The notes: generated by a model from the sequence alone, not told the origin. A stretch of DNA of 28,152 nt from CBDCWA01 sp046048295 (GCA_046048295.1 JBJOGJ010000021.1:1-28152); one strand, 5' to 3'. Shown: positions 1 to 8,653, numbered from the stretch's first letter. Made by a program: numbers and translations.

Positions 1-986
1 TCGGGACCCGGCACTGCAACCCCCTCGGGAGCAACCCACGGCTTCTTCTCGAGCGTGATCGTTTCAGTGTTCGGCGGCAGGCCATAGTGGGCGGGACCAT
101 TGAGCGAGGCGAATGCCTCCAGCTTGTCGAGCGCGCCTTCCTCCTCGAAGGTCTTGGCATAACTCTCGATGGCGACCGGCGCATTGAAGAGGCCCGCGGC
201 GCCGATGACACCGAGTTTCTTGGCCACCGAATGGGGAGCGGAGTCGGTACCGAGGAAGAAGCAGGCGTCGCCAGATGTGGCCGCATCGCGGAGCGCCAGG
301 CGATCCGCCTCGGTCTTGATGACAGGCATGCAGTACATATAGGGCCGGTTGCCCCAGCCGAGCCAGTCGGTGCGGTTGAGTTCGAGGTGGTAGGGCGTAA
401 TGGATGAACCGACCTGCGGTGCCGCCGAGCGCACGTAATCGACGCCGATCTTCGACGAGAGATGCTCGAGGATCATCTTGAGACCCGGGAACTTCTTCGT
501 CATCGGAATGAGTTTCCTCTCGATGAAAACGGCCTCGCGGTCGAAGACATCAACCGCAGGATCGACCTCCTCGCCGTGCATGAGGAAGCGCATGCCGATC
601 TTCTCCATGCGCTCGAGCACGCGCTCGATCTTGCGATAGTCGGTGACACCGGCAGCAGAGTTCGTAGTTGCATTGGCCGGGTAGAGCTTGACGCCGGTGA
701 ACACGCCTTCCTTGAAGCCGCGCTCGACGTCATCGGGATCGGTCTCGTCGGTCAAATAGCAGGTGATGAGCGGCTCGAACGTCGAGCCCTCGGGAAGCGC
801 CGCCAAGATGCGCTCGCGATAGGCGATGCCATCGGCCATGGTCCGGACCGGAGGCAACAGGTTCGGCATGCAGATGGCGCGGCCGAATTTCCTGGCCGTG
901 AAGGGCAGCACGGTCTTCATCATGTCGCCGTCACGGATGTGGAGATGCCAATCGTCCGGCTTGCGGATGGTGATACGGTTCGTCAT
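1..986 (-). CDS. pyrC: Dihydroorotase, class II (PyrC), C-terminus cut by window edge
   Basis: Catalyses the reversible cyclisation of N-carbamoyl-L-aspartate to dihydroorotate in cytoplasmic de novo pyrimidine synthesis. The 328 visible residues keep the whole E. coli PyrC active site at a constant offset of two: H14 and H16 with R18 in DWHLHIRDG, N42, the carboxylated lysine K100 in GVKLYPA, the loop threonines T107/T108, H137, H175, D248 and H252 in GTDSAPH. This makes it a genuine dihydroorotase rather than a loose amidohydrolase relative. The start at 986 is preceded by an AGAGG Shine-Dalgarno and lies 26 bp behind the stop of the Mo-subunit gene, so co-transcription with that catabolic-looking pair is likely. 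By comparison with E. coli (about 348 residues) roughly 20 C-terminal residues lie outside the window. Confidence 0.95.
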   Translation of the reverse strand, partial: MTNRITIRKPDDWHLHIRDGDMMKTVLPFTARKFGRAICMPNLLPPVRTMADGIAYRERILAALPEGSTFEPLITCYLTDETDPDDVERGFKEGVFTGVKLYPANATTNSAAGVTDYRKIERVLERMEKIGMRFLMHGEEVDPAVDVFDREAVFIERKLIPMTKKFPGLKMILEHLSSKIGVDYVRSAAPQVGSSITPYHLELNRTDWLGWGNRPYMYCMPVIKTEADRLALRDAATSGDACFFLGTDSAPHSVAKKLGVIGAAGLFNAPVAIESYAKTFEEEGALDKLEAFASLNGPAHYGLPPNTETITLEKKPWVAPEGVAVPGP

Positions 987-1012
987 TGGATCAACCTCTG
1001 GAGCAGACACCG

Positions 1013-3358
1013 CTATTCGCGAGCGGCTTCGATCAACTGGAGCAGGCGTGGCGGAGAGAGCGGCGCATCGTGCACGAGAACGCCAAACGGCGACAGTGCA
1101 TCCTCGACCGCTGAGGCGATTGCAGCCGCCATCGGCAGGACGCCGGTTTCGCCAACGCCCTTGACGCCAAGCGCATTGAGCGGGGTCGGCGTCGAGCAGG
1201 CAACGAAATCAATCCTGGCCGGCATCTCCGGTGCGGTCACCAGCAGATATTCGGCGAGCGTGGTCGTCACCGGCTGGGCGTTGTCGTCGAAGCCCATCCA
1301 CTCGTAGAGCGCGTTGCCAAGACCGTGCGCGATGCCGCCCATCAACTGGCCGTCGACGATGGCCGGATGAATGACATTGCCACAGTCATGCGCAAACGTG
1401 ACGCGCGCGACGTGCACGAGCCCTGTCTCGACATCGACCTCGACCTCGACGACGCCGGTGCCGTTGGAGTAGGTCATGTCATCGATGATGACCTTCTCGT
1501 CGGCGAACAGGCCCGGGTCGAGACCGCCCGGCAGGAAGTAGCCCGGCAACCCCGCCAACGCGCGCGAGATTTCGCCGAAGCCGAGCTTCTTCGCATCATC
1601 GCCGCGGAGACTTACGAACCGGCCTTCGATCTCGAGTGCCTGCTCGCCGACGTCGAGCATGGCAGCGGCGGCCTTCAACATCTTCTCACGCACCTTCATG
1701 GCAGATGCGTGCGCGGCGTTGCCGGCGATCACCGCTTGCCGGCTGTTGAAGGTCCCCATGCCGAGCGGGATGGCGGCCGTGTCGCCGCAGACGACAGTGA
1801 TGTTTTCCATGTCGCCGCCAAGCTGCTCGGCGACGATCTGGGCAAGCATGGTCTTGGTGCTCTGGCCAATTGCGGCAGCGCCGGTGGCGACGTGGATGCG
1901 GCCATCCTCGGCAACCCGGACGGACACCGGCTCATAGGGACCGCGGCCGGTTCCCTCGACATAGTTGGCAAGGCCGATGCCGATGTAGCGGCCCTCGCTG
2001 CGCGCCTTCTCCTGGCGCTCCCTGAACGTCGCCCAGCCGGCCTTCTCGAGGGCAGCAGCCTGCGCACCAGGATAGTCGCCGGCGTCGAGCGTCACGGCCA
2101 TGCCGCCGCGGGTCTTGAGCGGGGTCGGATAGGGGATCTGGCTGCGGGCGACGAGATTGCGGCGGCGCACCTCGGCGCGGTCGAGCCCCATCTCGCGGGC
2201 GACCTTGTCCATCAGGCGCTCCATGACGAACACGCCCTGCGGCTTGCCGGCGCCGCGGATCGGCGTCACCGGCACCTTGTTGGTGGAAACCGCGACGATG
2301 TTGAGGTCGAGCGCTGGAATGACGTAAGCGAGCGGCAAGGTTGCAGCAGCACCGTAAGGCACGTTCACGCCCCGGACCATGTAGGCGCCGTTGTCGTGCA
2401 GCAGGCGGCCGCGCACACCGAGGATACGCGCTTCGCCATCAACGGCGATCTCCATCTCCCAGATCTCGTCGCGCTCCTGGGTCGTCGACAGGAAATGCTC
2501 GCGCCGGTCCTCGATCCACTTGACCGGTCGCCCGGTCAGACGCGCGACGAGAGGAACGACGAGTTCCTCGGAGTAGAACACCAGCTTGGGGCCGAAGCCG
2601 CCGCCGATGTCGGGAATCGCCACGCGCACCTTGTCCTCGGACAGCGCCAGCAATTCGCAAATGATGCGCTTGGCGACGTGCGGGGTCTGCGTCGAGCTCC
2701 AGATGCTGAGGCGATCCTCGACCAGATCCGGCACGGCGACGACGCCGCGGCATTCGAGCGAGTGCGCAACACCGCGATGCATGCTGAGCGTCTCGGCGAA
2801 AACGTGCGCCGCGTTGGCGAATGCGGTCTGGACGTCGCCGAAGTCGAAGGTGAAGTCGGCGGCGATGTTGTGCTTCGCGTCGCTGTGGACTGCCGGCGCA
2901 CCGTCTTCCATCGCGGCACGGAGATCGCCAGCGGCAGGAAGCGGATCGAAGTCCACCATGACCGCAGCGGCGGCGTCCTCGGCGATGTGCCGCGTCTCGG
3001 CGAGCACGATGGCCACAGCCTCTCCGACATGAACCGTCTCACTTTCGGCCAACACCGGCCGGTGGCGCGATTCCTGGAAGCTCGGGCTCGGCAGCGCCGT
3101 CCGGATCAGCGTGTCCGTCAGATGAGGCCGCAGGTCGTCCAGCGTATAGACGCCATGCACGCCGGCCATCTCGAGCGCCATCGAGGTATCAATGGCGCCG
3201 ATCCGGGCATGGGCGAAGGGGCTCCTGACGAACGCCGCATGCAGCATGCCGGGCACAGCGATGTCATCGACATAGCGGCCCGTGCCCCGAATGAGCGGCG
3301 GGTCCTCGATGCGCGGAACGTTGCGGCCGACGACGCGGTCGCTCATGTCGCCTGCCAT
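1013..3358 (-). CDS. Xanthine dehydrogenase/CoxL-family molybdopterin-binding subunit
   Basis: This is the large subunit of a molybdenum hydroxylase (781 aa). The family hydroxylates heteroaromatic rings, aldehydes or CO using water, with electrons leaving through separate FeS and FAD subunits. An N-terminal aldehyde-oxidase a/b hammerhead (about 1-140) precedes two Mo-cofactor domains. Visible family motifs are IGGGFGPK near 251-258, PIRGAGKP near 367-373 at the active-site loop, HDCGNVIHP near 657-665 and GVGETG with the catalytic glutamate E737. The loop has RGAG rather than the CoxL Cys loop, so it is not a form I CO dehydrogenase. The open frame continues upstream, but that part is a shadow of UbiD. 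The chosen ATG shares its first base with the UbiD stop (TGATG), which suggests translational coupling; an ATG at 3346 is an alternative. No FeS or FAD subunit gene is visible. The substrate is unknown. Confidence 0.93.
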   Translation of the reverse strand: MAGDMSDRVVGRNVPRIEDPPLIRGTGRYVDDIAVPGMLHAAFVRSPFAHARIGAIDTSMALEMAGVHGVYTLDDLRPHLTDTLIRTALPSPSFQESRHRPVLAESETVHVGEAVAIVLAETRHIAEDAAAAVMVDFDPLPAAGDLRAAMEDGAPAVHSDAKHNIAADFTFDFGDVQTAFANAAHVFAETLSMHRGVAHSLECRGVVAVPDLVEDRLSIWSSTQTPHVAKRIICELLALSEDKVRVAIPDIGGGFGPKLVFYSEELVVPLVARLTGRPVKWIEDRREHFLSTTQERDEIWEMEIAVDGEARILGVRGRLLHDNGAYMVRGVNVPYGAAATLPLAYVIPALDLNIVAVSTNKVPVTPIRGAGKPQGVFVMERLMDKVAREMGLDRAEVRRRNLVARSQIPYPTPLKTRGGMAVTLDAGDYPGAQAAALEKAGWATFRERQEKARSEGRYIGIGLANYVEGTGRGPYEPVSVRVAEDGRIHVATGAAAIGQSTKTMLAQIVAEQLGGDMENITVVCGDTAAIPLGMGTFNSRQAVIAGNAAHASAMKVREKMLKAAAAMLDVGEQALEIEGRFVSLRGDDAKKLGFGEISRALAGLPGYFLPGGLDPGLFADEKVIIDDMTYSNGTGVVEVEVDVETGLVHVARVTFAHDCGNVIHPAIVDGQLMGGIAHGLGNALYEWMGFDDNAQPVTTTLAEYLLVTAPEMPARIDFVACSTPTPLNALGVKGVGETGVLPMAAAIASAVEDALSPFGVLVHDAPLSPPRLLQLIEAARE

Positions 3359-4815
3359 CAGAACCAGCTCTTCGGTAGCTGATCGCCGAACTTCTCCATG
3401 AGCTTCTGGTCGAGCGGCGCGGAATTGCGCACCGTGGCCGGCCATGTCGACTTGCGGTTCCAGGGAATGCAAGCGTCGATCACCATGCGCGAGTTCATGT
3501 TGCGGTTCTCGGGCGGATAGGCCATCGGGTCGAGCGAGGTGCTCCAGCAGCCCTTGAGGATGTCGACGTCGTCCTTCGGATCGCAACGGGTGCAGATGGC
3601 CCAGACGACCTGATCCATGTCGGCCGGGTTGATGTCCTCGTCGACGACGACGACGCAGCGGTTGGCGTAGGCGCCGGCGTGGCACTGGGACGCGATCAGG
3701 CCGGCCTGCTTGGAATGACCGGCGTACATCTGCTTGATGGCGATCGTCAGCCACATGCGGCTGCCGCCTGCCTCATGACTCCACACGCCGCGGACCTCGG
3801 GCACGCCAGCGGCCTCGAGCTCGTGCCAGACGGCGCCGGCACGCGCGGTACCGCGGTAGAACGTATCGTCGTTGGGGGGCACGGCAGGCAGAGCGCCCGT
3901 CAGGATAGGTTCGTCGCGGTGCCAGAATGTCTCGACGCGGATGGCGGGACGATGCTCGATGCCGCCTGCGTAGTAGCCGGTCCATTCGCCGAGCGGACCT
4001 TCCTCGACGAGGTCGTCCTTGTGCACGTAGCCCTCGAACGCAATCTCCGCCTCGGCCGGGATCGGAAGGCCGGTGACAGGCCCCTTGATGATGCGGATCG
4101 GCTCGCCCAGCAGACCGCCAGCGGCATCGAATTCGTTGACGCCATAGGGGATCTCGAGGCCGGCGACCGAGAACAGGCCCGGGTGCACGCCGACCACCAC
4201 CGCGATCGGGCACGGCTCGCCGCGATCGAAGTACTTCTTCATCAGGATGTCGCCATGCTTGCCCTTGGAAATCATCACCGAGGCGACTTTCCTGTCATGC
4301 ACCTGCACGCGGTAGGCACCGAAGTTCACCCAGCCACTGTCCGGGTCCTTCAGGATCACCATGTCGCCGGTGCCCATGTAGTAGCCGCCGTCGCCCTCGT
4401 GCCATCGCGGCGTCGGGATCGAGAGCAGGTTGATGTCGTCGCCCTTGAAGGTGTTCTCGAGCAGCGCCCCGTGGTTCACCTCCGTCGGCGGTATCGTCGG
4501 CAGGTTGCGCATGTAGTCGCGCCAGTGCTTGACGAGTTCCACCTCGCTGGTGTCGGCCGGCAGGCCGAGGGTCAGCGCGATGCGCTTCACAGAGGTGAAA
4601 AGGTTGGCCAGAACGCGAAACTCCGGATCGTAGCCCGGCACCTCTTCGAAGAGGGCAGCAGGCCGGCCCATCTTGCGCATGAGTACATCGACGATGCCGC
4701 CGATCTCGTCCTCGCGATCAGCACCCTTTATGGTGAGTATTTCGCCCGAGTCCTGCATGGTCTTGATCCAGGCCCTGAGATCCTGTCCCCGTGCCGTCCT
4801 GCTCACCGTGTCCAT
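3358..4815 (-). CDS. UbiD-family (prenylated-FMN-dependent) decarboxylase
   Basis: A 485-residue UbiD-like reversible (de)carboxylase, expected in the cytoplasm and dependent on prenylated FMN made by a UbiX flavin prenyltransferase, which is not in this window. The E-R-E catalytic set is recognisable: R169 in NFGAYRVQV, and E272 and E277 in EEGPLGEWTGYY. N164 and H187 sit where the metal/phosphate-binding residues are expected. Length is typical for the family. It is first in a minus-strand set, directly coupled by TGATG to a molybdenum hydroxylase subunit and then pyrC. Family members act on aromatic, heteroaromatic or unsaturated acids (4-hydroxybenzoate, vanillate, protocatechuate, pyrrole-2-carboxylate and ubiquinone precursors). 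The neighbour suggests an aromatic or N-heteroaromatic carboxylate, but the specificity cannot be read. Confidence 0.94.
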   Translation of the reverse strand: MDTVSRTARGQDLRAWIKTMQDSGEILTIKGADREDEIGGIVDVLMRKMGRPAALFEEVPGYDPEFRVLANLFTSVKRIALTLGLPADTSEVELVKHWRDYMRNLPTIPPTEVNHGALLENTFKGDDINLLSIPTPRWHEGDGGYYMGTGDMVILKDPDSGWVNFGAYRVQVHDRKVASVMISKGKHGDILMKKYFDRGEPCPIAVVVGVHPGLFSVAGLEIPYGVNEFDAAGGLLGEPIRIIKGPVTGLPIPAEAEIAFEGYVHKDDLVEEGPLGEWTGYYAGGIEHRPAIRVETFWHRDEPILTGALPAVPPNDDTFYRGTARAGAVWHELEAAGVPEVRGVWSHEAGGSRMWLTIAIKQMYAGHSKQAGLIASQCHAGAYANRCVVVVDEDINPADMDQVVWAICTRCDPKDDVDILKGCWSTSLDPMAYPPENRNMNSRMVIDACIPWNRKSTWPATVRNSAPLDQKLMEKFGDQLPKSWF

Positions 4816-4860
4816 GCCGTCCTCTCATTTCTCTCGCGCGCGGGAATGCGCTACACCATC

Positions 4861-4888
4861 CTGAAAAAACTCCCGATCTTAGTATAAT
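4861..4888 (+). promoter_or_regulatory. Candidate sigma70-type promoter for the Pht5-like gene
   Basis: In the 151-bp divergent gap a perfect TATAAT stands at 4883-4888, with CTGAAA (4 of 6 matches to TTGACA) at 4861-4866 and a 16-bp spacer. It would leave a leader of about 70 nt before the ATG at 4967. The overlapping AT-rich patch could also serve the UbiD gene on the other strand, for which TATACT is readable at 4886-4881. This is a motif match only. Confidence 0.35.
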
Positions 4889-4966
4889 GGCGAACGCCCC
4901 CCTGCAAGCAGTGCAAACCCAGAACTGGCTGGTCAAGCGTTAACAAACCGGACGAAGAACCCATCG

Positions 4967-5944
4967 ATGGCAACACTCTCACTGAAGTTCGCAAGCGGTC
5001 CCTACGACCGGATGGAAGCGCTCCTGACGGGCCAGATCAAACCCGAAGGGCTGGAACTCGCCGGCACCGCGATACAATCGCCGCGTGAGATGTTCGACCG
5101 CGCTGTCGTCGGCCGCGAATTCGACGTTACGGAGATGTCCACTTCGGAGCACATCGCCATGCACTGCGCCGGCGACAACCCGTTCGTGGCGATACCCGTC
5201 TTCCCCTCGAAGGTTTTCCGGCACGGCTTCATCACCATCAACCGCAACGCCGGCATCCGCGAGCCGAAGGACCTGGCCGGCAAGCGCATCGGCCTGCCGC
5301 TCTATACCCAGACCGCCGCCATCTGGTGCCGTGGCGTGCTGGCGGAAGACTATGGTGTCGATCTTTCCGGTGTAACCTGGGTCGAAGGCGCGGTGCCCGT
5401 GCCGGGACCGCACGGCAGCCCGGAGCCGCCCCCCCTCCTCAAGCCGGTGCGCATCGAGCAAAACGAAACCCAATACTCGCTGAGCGAACTTCTGGCGCGT
5501 GGCGACATCGATGCTCTGATTGGCGCGCAGCTTCCGACGACCCTGGGCAAAAGCCCCGATGTCGTGCGGCTGTTCGATGACTTCCGCACGATCGAGAAAG
5601 ACTATCATGCGCGAACCGGCATCCACCCGATCATGCACCTGATGCTCATCAAGCGAGAGGTCTATGAAGCCAATCCGTGGATTGCCAAGGCCATCTACGA
5701 TGCCTGCGAAGCGGCGAAGGCCGTTGCATGGCGGGACCTGTCCTACTCCGGAGCGCAAAAGATCATGCTGCCGTGGCTGTTCGCGGAGGTGACCGACACG
5801 CTTGCGGCGTTCGATGGCGATCCCTGGCCCTACGGCATCGAGAAGAACCGCAGGACGCTCGAAGCGCTCATCCGCCACATGTACGACCAGCACATGATCG
5901 CCCGCAAACCTACACTGGAAGAGCTCTTCGTAGCGGTCGACTAG
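4967..5944 (+). CDS. 4,5-dihydroxyphthalate decarboxylase-like protein (Pht5-like family)
   Basis: A 325-residue protein with the two-lobed periplasmic-binding-protein fold typical of Pht5-like 4,5-dihydroxyphthalate decarboxylases and NMT1-like receptors. Recognisable family features are the N-terminal strand with YDRMEALLTG, the segment FDVTEMSTSEHI, VFPSKVFRHGFITIN, EPKDLAGKRIGLP and the region IHPIMHLMLIKREVYE. There is no signal peptide: the start MATLSLKFASGPYDR is polar and leads straight into the first strand. That favours a cytoplasmic enzyme over a transport receptor. The spacing to the thioesterase gene is 17 bp, so the two are probably one transcript, diverging from the UbiD set. 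A second family member lies at 20671-21639. The decarboxylase name comes from the P. putida enzyme; substrate and even catalysis are unproven here. Confidence 0.85.
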   Translation: MATLSLKFASGPYDRMEALLTGQIKPEGLELAGTAIQSPREMFDRAVVGREFDVTEMSTSEHIAMHCAGDNPFVAIPVFPSKVFRHGFITINRNAGIREPKDLAGKRIGLPLYTQTAAIWCRGVLAEDYGVDLSGVTWVEGAVPVPGPHGSPEPPPLLKPVRIEQNETQYSLSELLARGDIDALIGAQLPTTLGKSPDVVRLFDDFRTIEKDYHARTGIHPIMHLMLIKREVYEANPWIAKAIYDACEAAKAVAWRDLSYSGAQKIMLPWLFAEVTDTLAAFDGDPWPYGIEKNRRTLEALIRHMYDQHMIARKPTLEELFVAVD

Positions 5945-5961
5945 AGGCAGACCTGGGCGCC

Positions 5962-6465
5962 ATGAACCTCTACCTGCGTCTCATCTGGATGCTGCTCGGC
6001 GCCTGGCGAAAGCCGAGGCTCGGCCCCGCCGACAAGGCGGTGCTCCGCTCTATCGTCTTTCCGCTCGACCTCGACCTCAACATGCACATGAACAATGGGC
6101 GATATCTGACGCTGCTCGACCTCGGCCGCATCGAAATGATGATCAGACTGGGGTTTGTGCCGGCGATCCGCAAGTACAAGTGGAATCCGGTGGTCGGCGC
6201 GCAGAAGATCGCGTTCCTGAAAGCGCTGGGCCCCTTCCAGCGTTTCGAAATCCACAGCCGCGTTCTCGGCTGGGACGAGAAGTGGCTCTATTTCCACCAG
6301 ACCTTCGAAGCCGATGGCGACGTCTACGCGGAAGCCGTCATCAAGACGATTTTCCTGTCGCCCGAAGGCCGCGTGCCCTCTGCCGAGCTTATGCGGTCGA
6401 TCGGAGCGGACGGTCCCTCGCCACGCATTCCGCCGAAGTTGATCCAGGGCCTGAGCAAGACCTAG
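5962..6465 (+). CDS. Hotdog-fold acyl-CoA thioesterase family protein
   Basis: A 167-residue hotdog-fold protein of the 4-hydroxybenzoyl-CoA thioesterase-like group. The diagnostic stretch is DLDLNMHMNNGRYLTLLDLGR at about 36-56, followed by the beta-sheet segment with RFEIHSRVLGWDEKWLYFHQTF. The family hydrolyses acyl-CoA or related thioesters in the cytoplasm. The start codon at 5962 follows the Pht5-like stop by 17 bp, and the Shine-Dalgarno is poor, with AGAGG rather far upstream, so translation may depend on the upstream gene. The longer open frame beginning upstream is a shadow of the Pht5-like gene. The residues around 5-15 (LRLIWMLLGAW) are hydrophobic and could be a membrane contact. 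The physiological thioester is unknown. Confidence 0.85.
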   Translation: MNLYLRLIWMLLGAWRKPRLGPADKAVLRSIVFPLDLDLNMHMNNGRYLTLLDLGRIEMMIRLGFVPAIRKYKWNPVVGAQKIAFLKALGPFQRFEIHSRVLGWDEKWLYFHQTFEADGDVYAEAVIKTIFLSPEGRVPSAELMRSIGADGPSPRIPPKLIQGLSKT

Positions 6466-6474
6466 CGTGAGAAG

Positions 6475-7512
6475 TCACCGTCGCTGCAGGCGAAACCTGG
6501 TCGGTCGGCCATTGCGAAGACCATCGTACATGACCAGCACCTCGTAGCTGGTGACGCCCCGCGCCTCATCCTCCGACAGCACCAGAAGCGTTTCGGCAAG
6601 GCCGTCATGATCGCGGTCGAGCGTGGCAAGTTTCGTCAAGCGATTGTCGTCGGGTGACCAGAAATGTATGGACCACGCCACCTCCTGGTCATTGACCGGG
6701 CCGGCAAGCACGAGAAGGCCATCGGACACGCGGGCCAGATCGCGGATGCCCGTATCCTTGCCCAGTGCCAGGGCATGAACCCTGGTATCCGGCTCACGCC
6801 GTCCGAAAACCGCTGACACGGCAACGTCCATGATGAAGGCATTGCCGGCGAGCGAGGGGCCGCGAAAGCCAAGGTACATCCGACCGGTGCGAACGGCGAG
6901 CCCTTCGATGTTCACACCATTGGCGTCGAGCGGCTTTTCGGCGAAAGCGCCAACGTGCGGCGCCCGGGCGATCAAGGTCCGCAACTTGTCCGATCGCTCG
7001 ATCCGGCTCGAAACCTTACTTCTAGAGAAACTGAAGCCCGGCTTGCCGGTCCGTCTATTGACCGGAAAGCGGAAGACAAAGAACTGCGAGGCGCGGTACT
7101 CGGCGCTGCTGCGCGACAGCCCGTGCGAGCCGACGGCGTAGAAGTGGCCGTCGTCGTAGGCCGCTCCCTCCGCGTCGATCTCGCCATAGGCGACATCCCC
7201 GACTTCCTCCGGAAGCAGCGCAATCGTCTCGCGGGGAACCAACTTGCCATCGGCGATGGAAAAGAACTGCGCCCAGCGCCGCTCATCGTTGACCGCGAGG
7301 CACCAGTCGAAGCGAAGTTCCACACCGCCACACGCAGCGCCGCTGATCTCCTTGCGGGCCTTCCTGCTGGAGAAATCCGCCGCCATCGGAAGGCGCTTTC
7401 CCTCGATTGCATCTGTCGCCATCGAGGGCAGGCCGGAACACATCCAGAGCAGCGCCGCAAGAAGGAATTGCGCGACGAGACGAGCAGCTGGCGATTTCAC
7501 GTGCGGCCCCAT
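6475..7512 (-). CDS. DUF3616 family secreted protein
   Basis: A 345-residue protein with an N-terminal signal peptide (hydrophobic core AARLVAQFLLAALLWMCSGL, then SMATD). The mature part carries the DUF3616 pattern: SGAACGG followed by CLAVNDERRWAQFF near the start, then EGAAYDDGHFYAVGSHGLSR, NIEGLAVRTGRMYLGFRGP, GNAFIMDV and GIRDLARVSDGLLVLAGP. The layout suggests a beta-propeller-like sheet protein in the periplasm; the biochemical function is unknown for the family. The start at 7512 was chosen because it gives a compact signal peptide, but it lacks a good Shine-Dalgarno. The GTG four codons later, or in-frame ATGs up to 7689, are alternatives; the upstream ones would overlap the preceding gene. 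Its 3' end converges on the thioesterase gene with a 9-bp gap. Confidence 0.82.
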   Translation of the reverse strand: MGPHVKSPAARLVAQFLLAALLWMCSGLPSMATDAIEGKRLPMAADFSSRKARKEISGAACGGVELRFDWCLAVNDERRWAQFFSIADGKLVPRETIALLPEEVGDVAYGEIDAEGAAYDDGHFYAVGSHGLSRSSAEYRASQFFVFRFPVNRRTGKPGFSFSRSKVSSRIERSDKLRTLIARAPHVGAFAEKPLDANGVNIEGLAVRTGRMYLGFRGPSLAGNAFIMDVAVSAVFGRREPDTRVHALALGKDTGIRDLARVSDGLLVLAGPVNDQEVAWSIHFWSPDDNRLTKLATLDRDHDGLAETLLVLSEDEARGVTSYEVLVMYDGLRNGRPTRFRLQRR

Positions 7513-7565
7513 TGGACAACAAGAGGAGACGTGCGGCTTAGACCTCTCAGCACGCGAAGTCCAGC

Positions 7566-8525
7566 CTAACCTCCCACCCGGCACCATTCGGACTTGCCGC
7601 GGACGAAACAACGGACCCAGCGCGTGGAACTGCGAGTCGGAGCACGAAATCGGCGCCAGCAGCGCTCCGAACGCCCGCCGATGTAACACCGGACGAGCAC
7701 GGATTGGGTCCTGCCTCCACGGCCCGCCCTACGTCGCTGATCCGGACGGGCACGGCTCGAATGGCCGCGGCCTACCATGCGCCGGGCATGTCTTCCCTGT
7801 CTTGCGGCGAGAAGCTTTTTTGCAGCGGATTGCCGGCTGGCCCTTCCGCGTGAAGTGTGCCTCTCAGAGGCATCGCCCGAGCTGGAAACCGCCCCTACAG
7901 GTCCCCGGTAGGGCTGGCCGTACTCGCTCATGGCCGACGTGTCTTGGGGCCGGCGTTCGGGCGATTGCACCTTCTTTGCCTGGATCCGGGTGAGTTGCGC
8001 AGGATCAGATTCCAGCGGACGTTGCGCGGGCGGCGGCGGAGCGCGGGCGTCAACCTGCACGATCAGTCTGTCCTGTCTGGCCGGAAGCAGAATAGCCTGC
8101 TGCTTTTCGCTTTCAGCAATCACAGAAGCAGCGGCGGCAACGGGGGCTGGAGCTATTGGCAGCGCAGGCAAGACTGCCGACTCGGCCGCTGGCGCAGATG
8201 ACGCAACCATCTCGCTCACCGCGGCGGCCAGATGCGAATTCGTAGTTGCATCGCTCAGGCTCGTCGCCCAGACGACAACAAGCGTGACCACCGCTAGGAA
8301 CGAAGCGGCCTTGACGTTCTGCCGCCGCACGCTCCTACGGGCATAGGAAGCACTGGCATTATTGGCGGCCTCAAGCGTCTCGTATTCGCTACCGACAAAC
8401 TGGTCGTCGAAATAGGCCCAGTAGGTCTTGCCGGACTTCACGGCGACCAGATGATGAACCTTGCCGGTGACGGGATGACGCCAGTCCGTCACCCATGCGC
8501 CCAACGCGGACGAATAGTGCTGCAT
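7566..8525 (-). CDS. Unrecognised membrane-anchored protein with duplicated Cys motif
   Basis: I do not recognise this 319-residue protein. A polar N-terminal domain of about 60 residues is rich in aromatic residues (WVTDWRHPVTGKVHHL, SGKTYWAYFDDQFVG). It is followed by Arg-rich residues 63-72 and one transmembrane helix at about 73-90 (AASFLAVVTLVVVWATSL). The positive-inside rule puts the N-domain in the cytoplasm. The outer part is Ala/Pro-rich (95-165), then Arg/Ser-rich and probably disordered. It ends in two copies of the motif R-C-[YF]-[IV]-x-G-[RK]-S-E-x-C at 279-289 and 305-315. The start has a strong AAGGGGGG ribosome site 7 nt upstream. It lies 53 bp ahead of the DUF3616 gene on the same strand. 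Low-complexity composition makes the middle region hard to judge. Confidence 0.65.
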   Translation of the reverse strand: MQHYSSALGAWVTDWRHPVTGKVHHLVAVKSGKTYWAYFDDQFVGSEYETLEAANNASASYARRSVRRQNVKAASFLAVVTLVVVWATSLSDATTNSHLAAAVSEMVASSAPAAESAVLPALPIAPAPVAAAASVIAESEKQQAILLPARQDRLIVQVDARAPPPPAQRPLESDPAQLTRIQAKKVQSPERRPQDTSAMSEYGQPYRGPVGAVSSSGDASERHTSRGRASRQSAAKKLLAARQGRHARRMVGRGHSSRARPDQRRRAGRGGRTQSVLVRCYIGGRSERCWRRFRAPTRSSTRWVRCFVRGKSEWCRVGG

Positions 8526-8653
8526 CGCGTGCCCCCCTTACCTGCAACGCGAAAACATCGGCGTGGCATACAATGCCGACGGACGGAAGCCCCTCTCCCG
8601 TCCCACTCGTCCCCGCCTATAGCAGATGCGGACGCCCCGCGACTATACCCCGG

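Noticed and set aside
1325..3382. 685-codon plus-strand open frame opposite the Mo-subunit gene
   Set aside because: It is a GC-driven antisense shadow; the minus-strand frame carries clear Mo hydroxylase motifs and this one is a His/Asp/Arg-rich non-protein-like sequence.
3359..3754. Longer N-terminus for the Mo subunit
   Set aside because: The extra 132 residues are Arg-rich and lie wholly within the UbiD gene; the TGATG junction gives the proper start.
4967..5944. A classical phthalate degradation operon because of the Pht5-like protein
   Set aside because: No phthalate dioxygenase, reductase or cis-diol dehydrogenase gene is present anywhere in the window.
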